Source: Thiomicrorhabdus cannonii (lineage in GTDB: Bacteria > Pseudomonadota > Gammaproteobacteria > Thiomicrospirales > Thiomicrospiraceae). From it: a DNA stretch of 64,000 nucleotides. Below, in pieces: positions 35,823 to 43,851 of the stretch. The stretch's first letter is position 1, and each line of letters begins with the position of its first letter. The position numbers and the translations under genes were made by a program. The stretch is taken from positions 177,803 through 241,802 of the forward strand of contig NZ_JACBGH010000004.1 of assembly GCF_013391695.1 (NCBI RefSeq), read 5' to 3'. A model generated the notes under the pieces. That model had not been told where the DNA came from. It did no database searches and saw only the letters and a list, made by a program, of their open reading frames with translations.

Positions 35823-36221
35823 ATGCAAACTACATTACGCCAAACCTTTTTCACCCTTATCGGTACCGCCATGCTGCTGGGCAGCGGCTCGCTTATGGCG
35901 CATGACAAGCCGGCAGACCATCAACCGCAACACCACAAACCGCACCATCATGCCAAAATGTTTCACGGACACGCCCATCCATCGCACCGCATGCATCACG
36001 CCCGGCACGAACACCGTCTCGACAGAATGCGCGTGGCGCTGCAACTGTCGCCCGGTCAGATGATGGAATTACGCGTGCTTTTCAAAGACCACCAGGCCGA
36101 ACGCAAAGCACTGCGACACCAACACATCAAGCACCTGCACGGCGTGCTCACCCCGCATCAACGCCATCAATGGCGCGAATTGCGTGCACAGCGAGCCTTA
36201 CATCATTCCCACCGGTACTGA
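35823..36221 (+). CDS. His-rich Spy/CpxP-like periplasmic protein
   Basis: A signal peptide (to LMA, about residue 25) is followed by about 105 residues in which roughly a quarter are histidine (HHKPHHHAKMFHGHAHPSHRMHHARHEH). Two LTxxQ-like motifs, LSPGQ and LTPHQ, mark the Spy/CpxP family of periplasmic chaperones and stress sensors. The dense histidines suggest zinc or copper binding. The ATG at 35823 is preferred over one at 35814, which lies too close to the AAGAGG site. It follows the BaeSR-like genes and may be both their target and their feedback partner. Confidence 0.82.
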   Translation: MQTTLRQTFFTLIGTAMLLGSGSLMAHDKPADHQPQHHKPHHHAKMFHGHAHPSHRMHHARHEHRLDRMRVALQLSPGQMMELRVLFKDHQAERKALRHQHIKHLHGVLTPHQRHQWRELRAQRALHHSHRY

Positions 36222-36232
36222 ATCACGTCCAT

Positions 36233-36259
36233 AAAAAAACCCACCTGCAAAGGTGGGTT
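36233..36259 (-). terminator. Terminator of the ferritin gene
   Basis: Read on the minus strand, AACCCACCT pairs with AGGTGGGTT around a short loop, followed by seven T. Confidence 0.88.
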
Positions 36260-36289
36260 GGAATCGTCTCAAAACTCATCTAAACGAAC

Positions 36290-36796
36290 TTAAGCGTGCT
36301 GTTCCACCGCGCGCAGGAAGTTATCCATGTGATGCAACGCCTGACCGGGCGATCCGTCAAACCCCAGCATTTTCGCTTTGCTCAGAATCTTGCCAAACAA
36401 CACCTCTTCTTCATGCTGCTCGGCGATAAACCACTCGATAAAATTGAACGTGGTGTAGTCCTGCGCCTGGAATGCCTGGTTGGCAATGTTCTTGATCATC
36501 GCCGATACCTTCAATTCATGCTGGTAAGCGGCATTGATGACCTCCATCAAATTGGCAAACTGCGTCGGCGGCGCAGCGATCGCCCCAATGGTGACCGGAA
36601 TGCCGCACTCGCACAAATAATCAAAAATCTTGTCCATGTGGGTGCGCTCTTCTAGACTATGTCCCCTGAAAAACAGCGCCGCGCCCTCCAGACCTTGGGA
36701 CTCGCACCAGGCGCTCAACTGCAGATAGACGTTCGACGCATAAAACTCCGCATTGACCTGCTCACCCAATAATTTCGCGATTTCCGGCTTTAACAT
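36290..36796 (-). CDS. ftnA: Bacterial non-heme ferritin
   Basis: The 168 residues form a four-helix ferritin: EFYASNVYLQLSAWC (helix A ligand Glu), the ferroxidase centre element HSLEERTHMDKIFDY, and FIEWFIAEQHEEE in helix C/D. It stores iron as a ferric mineral in a 24-mer and limits Fenton chemistry. GGAGAAGG lies upstream of the ATG at 36796. I see no convincing Fur box in the 327-base gap upstream, which is AT-rich and otherwise featureless apart from signals for the next gene. Confidence 0.95.
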   Translation of the reverse strand: MLKPEIAKLLGEQVNAEFYASNVYLQLSAWCESQGLEGAALFFRGHSLEERTHMDKIFDYLCECGIPVTIGAIAAPPTQFANLMEVINAAYQHELKVSAMIKNIANQAFQAQDYTTFNFIEWFIAEQHEEEVLFGKILSKAKMLGFDGSPGQALHHMDNFLRAVEQHA

Positions 36797-37123
36797 AACC
36801 TTCTCCTTAACCTAATCGAAATACTCAAGTTGATAACTTTAAACTATTGCTCAAAGCATCTTAACCCCAAATAACCAGCGTTACAACAGAACTATTTATT
36901 CTGAAAAATAAACATGCTATTGATTTTAAAGAACATTTAAATAATAGACAAAGTTCAATGTCATTTGATTTCGAGCAGACTCCACCTCTTCACCAACTAA
37001 CCAATCTTAATATAACCTTCAAAAAATCATCATAACTCCTTAACCGAACCCGCTTTCCTTACGACTAGAATCGTCCATCTAAGCCATTTATTTTTAACGT
37101 TTTTTTTGAGACGAGGAATACCC

Positions 37124-38878
37124 ATGCAACTTAAACCCATTGCAGCCGCTGTACTCTCCCTGACCTTAGTCGCCTGCGCCGGAGAAGATGGCAAAGACGG
37201 CCAAAACGGTACGGATACCGCCAGCCAAATCATCAGCCTGAACGAAACCGGACGTTATGCGTCCGGCATTTTTGACCAGAGCGCCGCTGAAATCGTTACC
37301 TACGACGCCACAACACAGCAGACTTTTGTGGTCAATGCCAACTCCGGCCAAGTGGATGTACTGGATAGTCGCACACCTTCCCAACCTCTGCTGGTGCAAT
37401 CGTTGAACATTGCGGCCGATATGCAAACAGCCGGTGATATTGCCGATGCAAATCTGGTAGGTGCGGCCAATAGCGTGACGGTACATAACGGCTTGATGGC
37501 CGTCGCCATGGAAGCCGCCCAAAAAACAGATAACGGCTGGGTCGCTTTCTATAAGATTTCTGATCTGAGCTATCTCACCTCAGTGCAAGTCGGCGCACTG
37601 CCTGACATGGTCACCTTTACGCCAGACGGCAGCAAAGTGCTTGCCGCCATCGAAGGTGAGCCAAACGACGACTACACTATTGACCCGGAGGGTGAAATCG
37701 CCGTCATCGACATTACCTGGAACGGCACTGCACTGAACACGACCCTGACTGAATTGGGTTTTACAGACTTTAACGTCGGCGGTACACGCCATGCCGAACT
37801 ACCTACCGATAAAATGGTCATCGACGGCTTCAATGCCAGCGTCGCCCAGAACGTGGAGCCTGAATACATCGCGGTCAGCAGCGATAGCCAAACCGCCTAT
37901 GTCGCATTACAGGAAAATAACGCGATTGCAGTCGTGGATCTAGAAACTAAACAGATTGACCGCATCTTTGGCATGGGCTTTAAGGATCACTCTATTCCCG
38001 GCAACGAACTGGATGCCAGCCAGAAAGATGGCGTGAATATCAAAAACTGGCCGGTTATGGGTATGTATATGCCTGACAGTATTGCCAGCATGACCTTCAA
38101 CGGCAAAACCTATCTATTGACAGCCAATGAAGGCGATTCACGTGCCGACTGGCTGGCAAACGTGACCGACCAGGCGGCCTGTGAAGCATCTGGCTACTTT
38201 TTCGATGCGGGCGACAACTGCGTCGATGAGTTCTCAGCCAAAGATTATTACAGTGCCGACAATGTCACCTTGGTTGATTCAGAAGGCAATCCGTTTGCCT
38301 CAGCGAATGGCGGATTCGGCGAAGATAATGAATTGTATCGCCTGAAATTCTCCTACCACACCACCGTAACCAAAAACGGCGGCACCGAATTCACCAAACT
38401 CTATGCCTACGGCGGGCGCTCCTTCTCCATTTACGATGCTGAAACCGGGGAACAGGTATTCGACTCCGGCAGCGATTTTGAAGTAATTACCGCCAACCGC
38501 TTCGGTGAAGGCTTCAACAACGATAACGCCGAAACAACTGGCGACGACCGTTCCGATAACAAAGGACCGGAACCCGAAGCGTTGACCGTCGGCCAGATCA
38601 ACGGCCACACCTACGCCTTTATCGGCCTGGAGCGCATGGGCGGCATTATGGTCTACGACGTTTCCAACCCGTTCAGCCCGACGTTTGAGCAATACATCAA
38701 TAACCGCGATATGACGCAGCAAGCCGAGGACGATGTCAACGGAGACTACGGTCCGGAAGGCTTTAAGTTCGTTTCCGCCGAACACAGTCCGAGCGGCAAG
38801 CCGATGCTGATGGTCGGCAACGAAGTCAGCGGCAGCACCACCTTCTACACGATTGAGGTGAACACTTTGCAGCCTTAA
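37124..38878 (+). CDS. Choice-of-anchor I family lipoprotein (beta-propeller)
   Basis: The 584 residues begin with a lipoprotein signal (LVAC, Cys18) and a short Gly/Asp linker. The body has propeller-like blades with family phrases GRYASGIFDQSAAEIVTYDATTQ, VANSVTVHNG, LPDMVTFTPDGSKVLAAIEGEPNDDY, EYIAVSSDSQTAYVALQENNAIAVVDL and ANEGDSRAD, ending GPEGFKFVSAEHSPSGKPMLMVGNEVSGSTTFY. Proteins of this group are extracellular; some are labelled alkaline phosphatases without firm proof. GAGGAA precedes the ATG at 37124. Its CAGED start after the lipobox is shared with the phoX-like protein. Confidence 0.82.
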   Translation: MQLKPIAAAVLSLTLVACAGEDGKDGQNGTDTASQIISLNETGRYASGIFDQSAAEIVTYDATTQQTFVVNANSGQVDVLDSRTPSQPLLVQSLNIAADMQTAGDIADANLVGAANSVTVHNGLMAVAMEAAQKTDNGWVAFYKISDLSYLTSVQVGALPDMVTFTPDGSKVLAAIEGEPNDDYTIDPEGEIAVIDITWNGTALNTTLTELGFTDFNVGGTRHAELPTDKMVIDGFNASVAQNVEPEYIAVSSDSQTAYVALQENNAIAVVDLETKQIDRIFGMGFKDHSIPGNELDASQKDGVNIKNWPVMGMYMPDSIASMTFNGKTYLLTANEGDSRADWLANVTDQAACEASGYFFDAGDNCVDEFSAKDYYSADNVTLVDSEGNPFASANGGFGEDNELYRLKFSYHTTVTKNGGTEFTKLYAYGGRSFSIYDAETGEQVFDSGSDFEVITANRFGEGFNNDNAETTGDDRSDNKGPEPEALTVGQINGHTYAFIGLERMGGIMVYDVSNPFSPTFEQYINNRDMTQQAEDDVNGDYGPEGFKFVSAEHSPSGKPMLMVGNEVSGSTTFYTIEVNTLQP

Positions 38879-38904
38879 ATGGAGAGAATGCCATAAAACT
38901 ATCC

Positions 38905-38928
38905 AGCCGGCCCTGTGCCGGCTTTTTT
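38905..38928 (+). terminator. Terminator after the choice-of-anchor I gene
   Basis: AGCCGGC pairs with GCCGGCT around CCTGT, followed by six T. Confidence 0.9.
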
Positions 38929-38986
38929 GTCCGGCCCAAACAGCGCGCCCTTGACTGTGCGCGACGAACGGGTACATTATCGGCTT

Positions 38987-39985
38987 ATGAAGCCGACGCC
39001 CGCCATTATCCCGCCCCACCTCACACTTCACACCGCCAACGGCGAAGAAGCGTCTTTGAACGCACTTTTCTCCAACCTTCCAAATCAAACACCCTGGCGC
39101 GGCCGCCTGGCGCCGACCCCATCCGGTTACCTGCATCGCGGCAATATCATGAATTTTCTGCTGAACTGGCTGGTACTCAGAATCAGCGGCGGCGAAGTCG
39201 GCCTGCGCATCGACGACATGGACCCGACGCGCAGCCGACCGGAATATATCGAGGCGATTTTTACGACGCTCGACTGGCTCGGATTGGACTGGGACTTCGG
39301 CCCGCAGACTGTGGCCGAACAAAAAAAATTCAGTTTTCAAACTGAACAGGCCGGGTTGCAAACCCTCGCCGAAAGCCTGTTGGAAAAAGGCTTGGCGTAT
39401 GCCTGCGACTGCACCCGCAAACAGCTGCAAGGCCAAGGTCCGACCTACCCCGGCCACTGCCGAAACCTCAACAAACCCTGGCAGCCCGGCATCAACACCT
39501 TGCGGCTTGCGGCCTACAAACTAGCGCATCCGCAAAATTGGCCGCAAAAAACTCAACAGGCCGGGTTATCCGCCCGATTACCCAACATGCCGCCGGTTGA
39601 CGACACCGTGATCTGGAGTCGCGACAACTACGCCAGCTACCAGCTCGCCTCGGTGTGGCGCGACGAGCATGACCGCATTTCGCTGTTGATTCGCGGTGCC
39701 GACCTGCTCGATTCCAGCCGTTTTCAGAATGTGCTGGCGCAGGCGCTGCAACTCAAGCACTATCCGCAAACGGCGGTGTGGCACCATCCGCTGCTCACCG
39801 ACGACCACGGCCACAAGCTCGCCAAATCCACCGGCTCGCAGGCGCATCCGCTGCCCGAAAGCGGTTTGCACCCCGCCGAACTGATTCGCCAGTTTGCCGG
39901 TTGGATCGGCCTGCCGGAGCACAGCGTTGCGCTGCTCGGCACACTTCACGACCTGCGCCACGCGCTAGAAGACAGTTTGCCCTAA
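38987..39985 (+). CDS. gluQ: Glutamyl-Q tRNA(Asp) synthetase
   Basis: This class I synthetase fragment lacks an anticodon-binding domain. It has the HIGH-equivalent APTPSGYLHRGN, the GluQ zinc-site segment (YACDCTRKQL, YPGHCRN), RGADLLDSS and a KMSKS-equivalent KLAKSTGS. The enzyme loads glutamate onto queuosine in tRNA-Asp. The ATG at 38987 gives 332 residues, slightly longer than E. coli GluQ, with an N-terminal extension of about 35 residues. The gene contains two repeat copies, encoding TEQAG and TQQAG, and ends in a 14-base tandem duplication. Confidence 0.92.
   Translation: MKPTPAIIPPHLTLHTANGEEASLNALFSNLPNQTPWRGRLAPTPSGYLHRGNIMNFLLNWLVLRISGGEVGLRIDDMDPTRSRPEYIEAIFTTLDWLGLDWDFGPQTVAEQKKFSFQTEQAGLQTLAESLLEKGLAYACDCTRKQLQGQGPTYPGHCRNLNKPWQPGINTLRLAAYKLAHPQNWPQKTQQAGLSARLPNMPPVDDTVIWSRDNYASYQLASVWRDEHDRISLLIRGADLLDSSRFQNVLAQALQLKHYPQTAVWHHPLLTDDHGHKLAKSTGSQAHPLPESGLHPAELIRQFAGWIGLPEHSVALLGTLHDLRHALEDSLP
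39339..39356 (-). repeat. Dispersed repeat, copy 7 (TTCAG variant, inside gluQ)
   Basis: The minus strand reads ACCCGGCCTGTTCAGTTT. Within gluQ the other strand encodes QTEQAG. Confidence 0.8.
39547..39566 (-). repeat. Dispersed repeat, copy 8 (exact 20-mer, inside gluQ)
   Basis: The minus strand reads ACCCGGCCTGTTGAGTTTTT. The gene strand encodes KTQQAG. Confidence 0.9.
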
Positions 39986-40018
39986 GCAGACTGCCCTGAG
40001 CAGACTACCCTAAACAAG
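39979..40018 (+). repeat. 14-bp tandem duplication across the gluQ stop
   Basis: GCCCTAAGCAGACT is followed by a copy with one change (TGA for TAA) and a partial third copy starting ACCCTAAACAAG. Confidence 0.75.
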
Positions 40019-40034
40019 CGGCTTCTTAACCCGC

Positions 40035-41123
40035 CTACTCGGTCAACGACACCGCCTTGATCAACGCATACACCTTCTGCCCCGGCTGCAAGCCCAATCG
40101 CCGCGCGGAATGGGTAGTGACTTCAGCAAACAGTTTCTGCCCGTCCTGCATCTGCAAACGCACCAGTAAACGCGGCGCGGCACTTTCAACCAACTCGACA
40201 ATCTCGCAGTAAAGGTGATTGATCACACTCAAATCCTTGGGATCCGACAGCGCAATACTGACATCGCGCGCCAGAATGCGCGCCCGCACCTGCTCGCGCT
40301 GCGTGTCCGCGCCTTCGGACAACCACAAGGTGTCTGAGCCCAAACGGATGGGATGCAACCCCTCTTGCGACGGCAACGGCTGACCGTGCAGCACCGACAC
40401 CGCCCCCTGATCGTCAAACAGCGGCGAGTCGGGACGCGCCAACGCCTCCTGCAACGTTTCAATCGTCTCGATGCGACCGTCTTTCATAAACACCACGCGG
40501 TCGGCCAAGCGTTCCACCTCGGCCGGCGCATGGGTGATGTACAGCATCGGAATGCGGTATTCGGCCACCACGTCCTCAATCAATTTCAGCAGCTCGCTTT
40601 TGGAGCGCCAATCCAGCGCGGAAAGCGGCTCGTCCATGCACAACAGTTTGGGACGCATCAGCAACGCCCGCGCAATCGCCACGCGCTGGCGCTCGCCGCC
40701 GGACAGAAAATTGACGCCACGATCAAGTTTGTCGGCAATGCCGACCCGTGTGACGATGCCTTCAAAATCGGCTTCGGCCGCCTTGCGTTCCGCTTTGGGA
40801 AGACGCTTCAAACCGTACAGCAGATTCTGTCTGACGCTCATATGCGGAAACAGCGCGGCGTCCTGAAACACAAAACCGATATGGCGCTGTGGCGTCGGCA
40901 GGCTGTGCTTGCCGTTTTGCCAGACTTGGCCGTTGACGCGCAGTAGCCCTTCGGTCTGCTTATCCAACCCGCTGATGGCGCGCAACAACGTGCTCTTGCC
41001 GCTGCCGGAACGCCCGAACAGCACGGTCACCCCCTGCAGCGGCAGTTCAAATTCGCCGCTGTCGAGCTGAAAATGGCCCAAAAGCAGTTTCAAATGTCCT
41101 TGAATTACATGAATAGCGGCCAT
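40035..41123 (-). CDS. modC: Molybdate ABC transporter ATP-binding protein
   Basis: The 362-residue ATPase has Walker A GRSGSGKST, the ABC signature LSGGERQR, Walker B LLCMDEPLSALD and a switch His in YITHAPAE. A C-terminal Mop-type regulatory domain (EQVRARILARDVSIALSDP, YCEIVELVESAAPRLLVRLQMQDG) binds oxyanion. It powers molybdate import. The ATG comes one base after the modB stop, with the GGTGGGGTGAG overlap serving as ribosome site, so the two are translationally coupled. Confidence 0.95.
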   Translation of the reverse strand: MAAIHVIQGHLKLLLGHFQLDSGEFELPLQGVTVLFGRSGSGKSTLLRAISGLDKQTEGLLRVNGQVWQNGKHSLPTPQRHIGFVFQDAALFPHMSVRQNLLYGLKRLPKAERKAAEADFEGIVTRVGIADKLDRGVNFLSGGERQRVAIARALLMRPKLLCMDEPLSALDWRSKSELLKLIEDVVAEYRIPMLYITHAPAEVERLADRVVFMKDGRIETIETLQEALARPDSPLFDDQGAVSVLHGQPLPSQEGLHPIRLGSDTLWLSEGADTQREQVRARILARDVSIALSDPKDLSVINHLYCEIVELVESAAPRLLVRLQMQDGQKLFAEVTTHSARRLGLQPGQKVYALIKAVSLTE

Positions 41124-41124
41124 C

Positions 41125-41820
41125 TCACCCCACCTTTACGCCAAAACGACGGTTAAGGCCGTACACCAACATCAACACGCACAGCGAGAAAATCAGCATC
41201 ATCGCCGACAAGATGTGCGCCTGATCGTATTCTAGGCTCTCCACATGGTCGAAGATGTCGATTGACACCATACGCGTCTGCCCCGGGATATTGCCGCCCA
41301 CCATCAGCACCACGCCGAACTCGCCGACGGTGTGCGCAAACGCCAAGGTCGCCGCCACCAGAAAACCGCGCTGCGACAGCGGCACCACAATCGTGAAAAA
41401 ACGGTCGAGAAAACTCGCGCGCAGGGTTGAGGCCGCATCCAGCAGACGCTGCGGAATCGCCTCGAAGGCGTGCATCAACGGCTGCACCGCAAACGGCAAC
41501 GAGTAGAACACCGAGCCGATCACCAGACCTGTTTTGCTAAAGGTCAACTGCCCTTCAAAGCCGAAAAAGCGCAAAAACTCGGTTACCGGGCCGGTAGGAT
41601 TAAAGATAATCAACAGATAAAAACCCAGCACCGTCGGCGGCAGCACCAGCGGCAACGCCACCAGAGCTTCCAGCACCACCTTGTTGGAGGAGCGCATTTT
41701 CGCCATCCACCACGCCAAGGGCGTGCCCAGCAGCAGCAAGACCACGGTGGTGATCGCCGCCACTTCCAGAGTCAGCCAGATCGGCGCCAGATTCACCGAA
41801 GTTCCAAAGAGTTCAAGCAT
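41125..41820 (-). CDS. modB: Molybdate ABC transporter permease
   Basis: This is an inner membrane permease of 231 residues with five to six membrane segments and the cytoplasmic EAA-like loop LLDAASTLRASFLDRFFTIVVPLSQRG that contacts ModC. The ATG at 41820 (MLELFGTSVNLAPIWLTLEV) has GGGAAAG upstream and fits ModB N-termini. The open frame continues to 41868, but that extension is simply the dispersed repeat in translation. A repeat-derived hairpin with a T tail precedes the gene, so its expression may be attenuated relative to modA. Confidence 0.93.
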   Translation of the reverse strand: MLELFGTSVNLAPIWLTLEVAAITTVVLLLLGTPLAWWMAKMRSSNKVVLEALVALPLVLPPTVLGFYLLIIFNPTGPVTEFLRFFGFEGQLTFSKTGLVIGSVFYSLPFAVQPLMHAFEAIPQRLLDAASTLRASFLDRFFTIVVPLSQRGFLVAATLAFAHTVGEFGVVLMVGGNIPGQTRMVSIDIFDHVESLEYDQAHILSAMMLIFSLCVLMLVYGLNRRFGVKVG

Positions 41821-41845
41821 AAAACTTTCCCAAAAAACGCGCCGC

Positions 41846-41897
41846 AAAAACTCAACAGGCCGGGTCAATCCTTGCCAACCCGGCCTGTTGAGTTTTT
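41846..41897. terminator. Inverted pair of dispersed repeats forming a 20-bp hairpin between modA and modB
   Basis: Copy 9 (41846-41865, minus) and copy 10 (41878-41897, plus) are exact 20-mers facing each other. They form a perfect 20-base stem with a 12-base loop and five T at the end on either strand. The shape is that of a rho-independent terminator inside the mod operon. Copy 10 shares 10 further bases (ACAACGGCAA) with copy 16. Confidence 0.88.
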
Positions 41898-41920
41898 ACA
41901 ACGGCAATAACAAGCAGAAA

Positions 41921-42694
41921 TTATTGCACGTTATAGCCGTAACGCTGGATGATTTCAATCGCTTTAGGCGTTTTGACAAACTCCATAAACGCCGTGGCCG
42001 CCACATTATTGGCACCGCGTTGCGTCAGAATCGCGCCCTGGTTGATCGGCTTGTATTCCGACTGCGGCACGATCCAATACTGGCCTTTTTGATAGACCGG
42101 ACTTTGCGGGTCAACCAACTGCGACAGCGCGACAAAACCGATTTCGGCGTTATTGGTCACCACATACTGAAACGCATGGGCGATGCTCTCGCCGTTGACC
42201 AGCTTGGCTTTGACGCCGTCATACAAACCGACTTTCTGCAAATAGGCCTCGGCACGCTCGCCGTAAGGCGCGGTTTTGGGATTGGCGATGGCCAAATGGT
42301 TGAACTTGGCCTCTTTCAACACCTCCAAGGCGTGCTCGGCCACCGGATACTTGGCGCTGTACAACGCAATCTGCCCTTGAGCATAGACAAAATAACTCTT
42401 CTCGATGCCGATACCATCTTCCGCAGTTTTCAACGGACGCTTTTCGTCCGCACCGAAGAAGGCGTCAAACGGCGCGCCGTTTTTAATCTGCGCATACAGT
42501 TTGCCGGTCGGCCCGAAAGCAAACTTCACCTGATGGCCGGTCTGCTTTTCAAACACCTGCCCGATCTCTTCAATGGTTTTGGTGAAGTTCGCCGCCACCG
42601 CGATATTCGCCGTATCCGCCATCGCCGGCGCACTGCCCAACAGCGCCGCCCCCATTGACACACCCAACGCCATCACTCCCAATAAACGTTTCAT
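41921..42694 (-). CDS. modA: Molybdate-binding periplasmic protein
   Basis: A signal peptide (cleavage after AMA) leads a 257-residue type II binding protein. It starts DTANIAVAANFTKTIEEIGQVFEKQTGHQVKFAFGPTGKLYAQIKNGAPFDAFFGADEKRP and ends FMEFVKTPKAIEIIQRYGY, as ModA/WtpA-type proteins do. It hands molybdate to ModBC. Two adjacent ATGs (42697 and 42694) follow AAGGGAG; the second has the better spacing. The frame is open to 42772, upstream of the probable promoter. Confidence 0.94.
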   Translation of the reverse strand: MKRLLGVMALGVSMGAALLGSAPAMADTANIAVAANFTKTIEEIGQVFEKQTGHQVKFAFGPTGKLYAQIKNGAPFDAFFGADEKRPLKTAEDGIGIEKSYFVYAQGQIALYSAKYPVAEHALEVLKEAKFNHLAIANPKTAPYGERAEAYLQKVGLYDGVKAKLVNGESIAHAFQYVVTNNAEIGFVALSQLVDPQSPVYQKGQYWIVPQSEYKPINQGAILTQRGANNVAATAFMEFVKTPKAIEIIQRYGYNVQ

Positions 42695-42718
42695 CATTTT
42701 CTCCCTTCTGAACACTTT

Positions 42719-42747
42719 TATAAACTTAACTACATATCGATAGGCAA
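42719..42747 (-). promoter_or_regulatory. Probable modA promoter
   Basis: On the minus strand, TTGCCT (42747-42742), 17 bases, TTTATA (42724-42719). The spacer contains the palindrome TATCGATA. I could not make a convincing full ModE site. Confidence 0.4.
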
Positions 42748-42794
42748 ATTTTTTAATGAATGCGTCACCCATTTAGGGTGAGCTTTTTAAACTA

Positions 42795-42876
42795 CAGAGA
42801 ACGCGAAGCGCACGAAGATTAAATAAAAAGTGTTTTAAAAACCTTCATGTTCTTCGTGAACTTCGTGGTTTTAGGC
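42795..42876. repeat. CACGAAG-type imperfect inverted repeat between modE and modA
   Basis: CACGAAG (42811-42817) faces two copies of CTTCGTG (42852-42858 and 42861-42867) across an AT-rich spacer. Words of this kind recur between genes in many proteobacteria. No second copy is seen in this window. Confidence 0.4.
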
Positions 42877-42881
42877 TTACA

Positions 42882-43691
42882 TCAATCCGCTACCGCCAAC
42901 AACACATGACTCGATTTCACCAAAGCGCAGCAACGACCGCCCACTTCCAAGCCCATCTCTTCAAGACTGGTATTGGTGACAATCGCCGACACGCGCTGCC
43001 CGTCGCCCAGCTCGAGCGTCACGTCGCTGTTGACCGCGCCCTTCTCAATCGCGCTGACATGACCGCAAAACTGGTTGCGCGCACTGACTTTGAAACGGCC
43101 GGCGGTGTCTTCGCTCAAAATCACCCAGCTTGCCTTGATCAGCGCATAGGCATCGGCACCGATCTCCAGCCCCAAGCGCTCCAGACTTTCCGGCGTGATC
43201 TGCGCCACCACGTCCAAACCCTGCCCCACCGACAACACCACTTCGCTGTTGACCGGCCCTTTCTTGATGTCCTTGACCGTTCCGTGAAACAGGTTGCGTG
43301 CACTGGTTCGCATGGCGATTTTCCTCATGATTTCCAACTGACTGAGCACCCCCGGCGAGAGTTTTTCCAACTCGCGCATCCAGTGCTGCATCTGCTCGTT
43401 AAACAGGTGATAGGCCGCCACCAGCTGCTCGCCGGCCGGCGTCAGCACCATGCCGCCCCCGCCGCTGCCGCCTTTCTGCGCAATGACCAACTCCTCGCCG
43501 GCGGCCAGATTCATCGCCTCAATCGCTTGCCAGGCGCCTTTGTAGCTCATGCCGCAGGCACGCGCGGCCGACGACAGCGATCCCAAGGTGGCAATCTTGC
43601 TCAACAGCAACAGGCGGCGCTGCCCGGAACGGGTCTGCTTGCTGCCCATCAAAAAGGATTGCACCAACTGTTCGGGTTGCCCATGCTCCAT
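42882..43691 (-). CDS. modE: Molybdate-responsive transcriptional regulator ModE
   Basis: The 269 residues contain a LysR-like winged helix (IATLGSLSSAARACGMSYKGAWQAIEAMN, with the GGSGGGG wing) followed by two Mop/TOBE domains (MRTSARNLFHGTVKDIKKGPVNSEVVLSVG and VSARNQFCGHVSAIEKGAVNSDVTLELG) that bind molybdate. With molybdate bound, ModE represses mod genes. It lies directly upstream of modA in the same direction, separated by about 190 bases. Confidence 0.94.
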   Translation of the reverse strand: MEHGQPEQLVQSFLMGSKQTRSGQRRLLLLSKIATLGSLSSAARACGMSYKGAWQAIEAMNLAAGEELVIAQKGGSGGGGMVLTPAGEQLVAAYHLFNEQMQHWMRELEKLSPGVLSQLEIMRKIAMRTSARNLFHGTVKDIKKGPVNSEVVLSVGQGLDVVAQITPESLERLGLEIGADAYALIKASWVILSEDTAGRFKVSARNQFCGHVSAIEKGAVNSDVTLELGDGQRVSAIVTNTSLEEMGLEVGGRCCALVKSSHVLLAVAD

Positions 43692-43851
43692 TTAGCTATT
43701 ACCTTTAATACATAACGTGTGAATTATAAAGATTACCTAAAGCAAGTCAAGCCGACCGTCACGATGCGGATGCATTGTAGTTCATCCATAAACATGCTAT
43801 GTTCAACCTCTTATTAACCGAAACCATCTCTTATGCTTCGCCGAACGCAAA

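Noticed and set aside
36797..37123. Hidden gene or Fur box in the 327-base ferritin to choice-of-anchor gap
   Set aside because: The gap is AT-rich with stops in all frames, and no 19-base Fur-like palindrome was found; only possible promoter fragments such as TAGAAT are present.
38300..39457. 385-residue minus-strand open frame across the choice-of-anchor I and gluQ genes
   Set aside because: It spans a strong terminator and two real genes on the other strand.
41868..41910. Recurring peptide TRPVEFLQ in several small open frames (34948, 41878 and 60279 regions)
   Set aside because: It is just the dispersed repeat read in one frame; the frames lack starts, ribosome sites and conserved context.
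43691..43735. ModE binding site upstream of modE
   Set aside because: CGTTATGTA and TAATAGC are suggestive, but the two halves do not form a convincing inverted pair.
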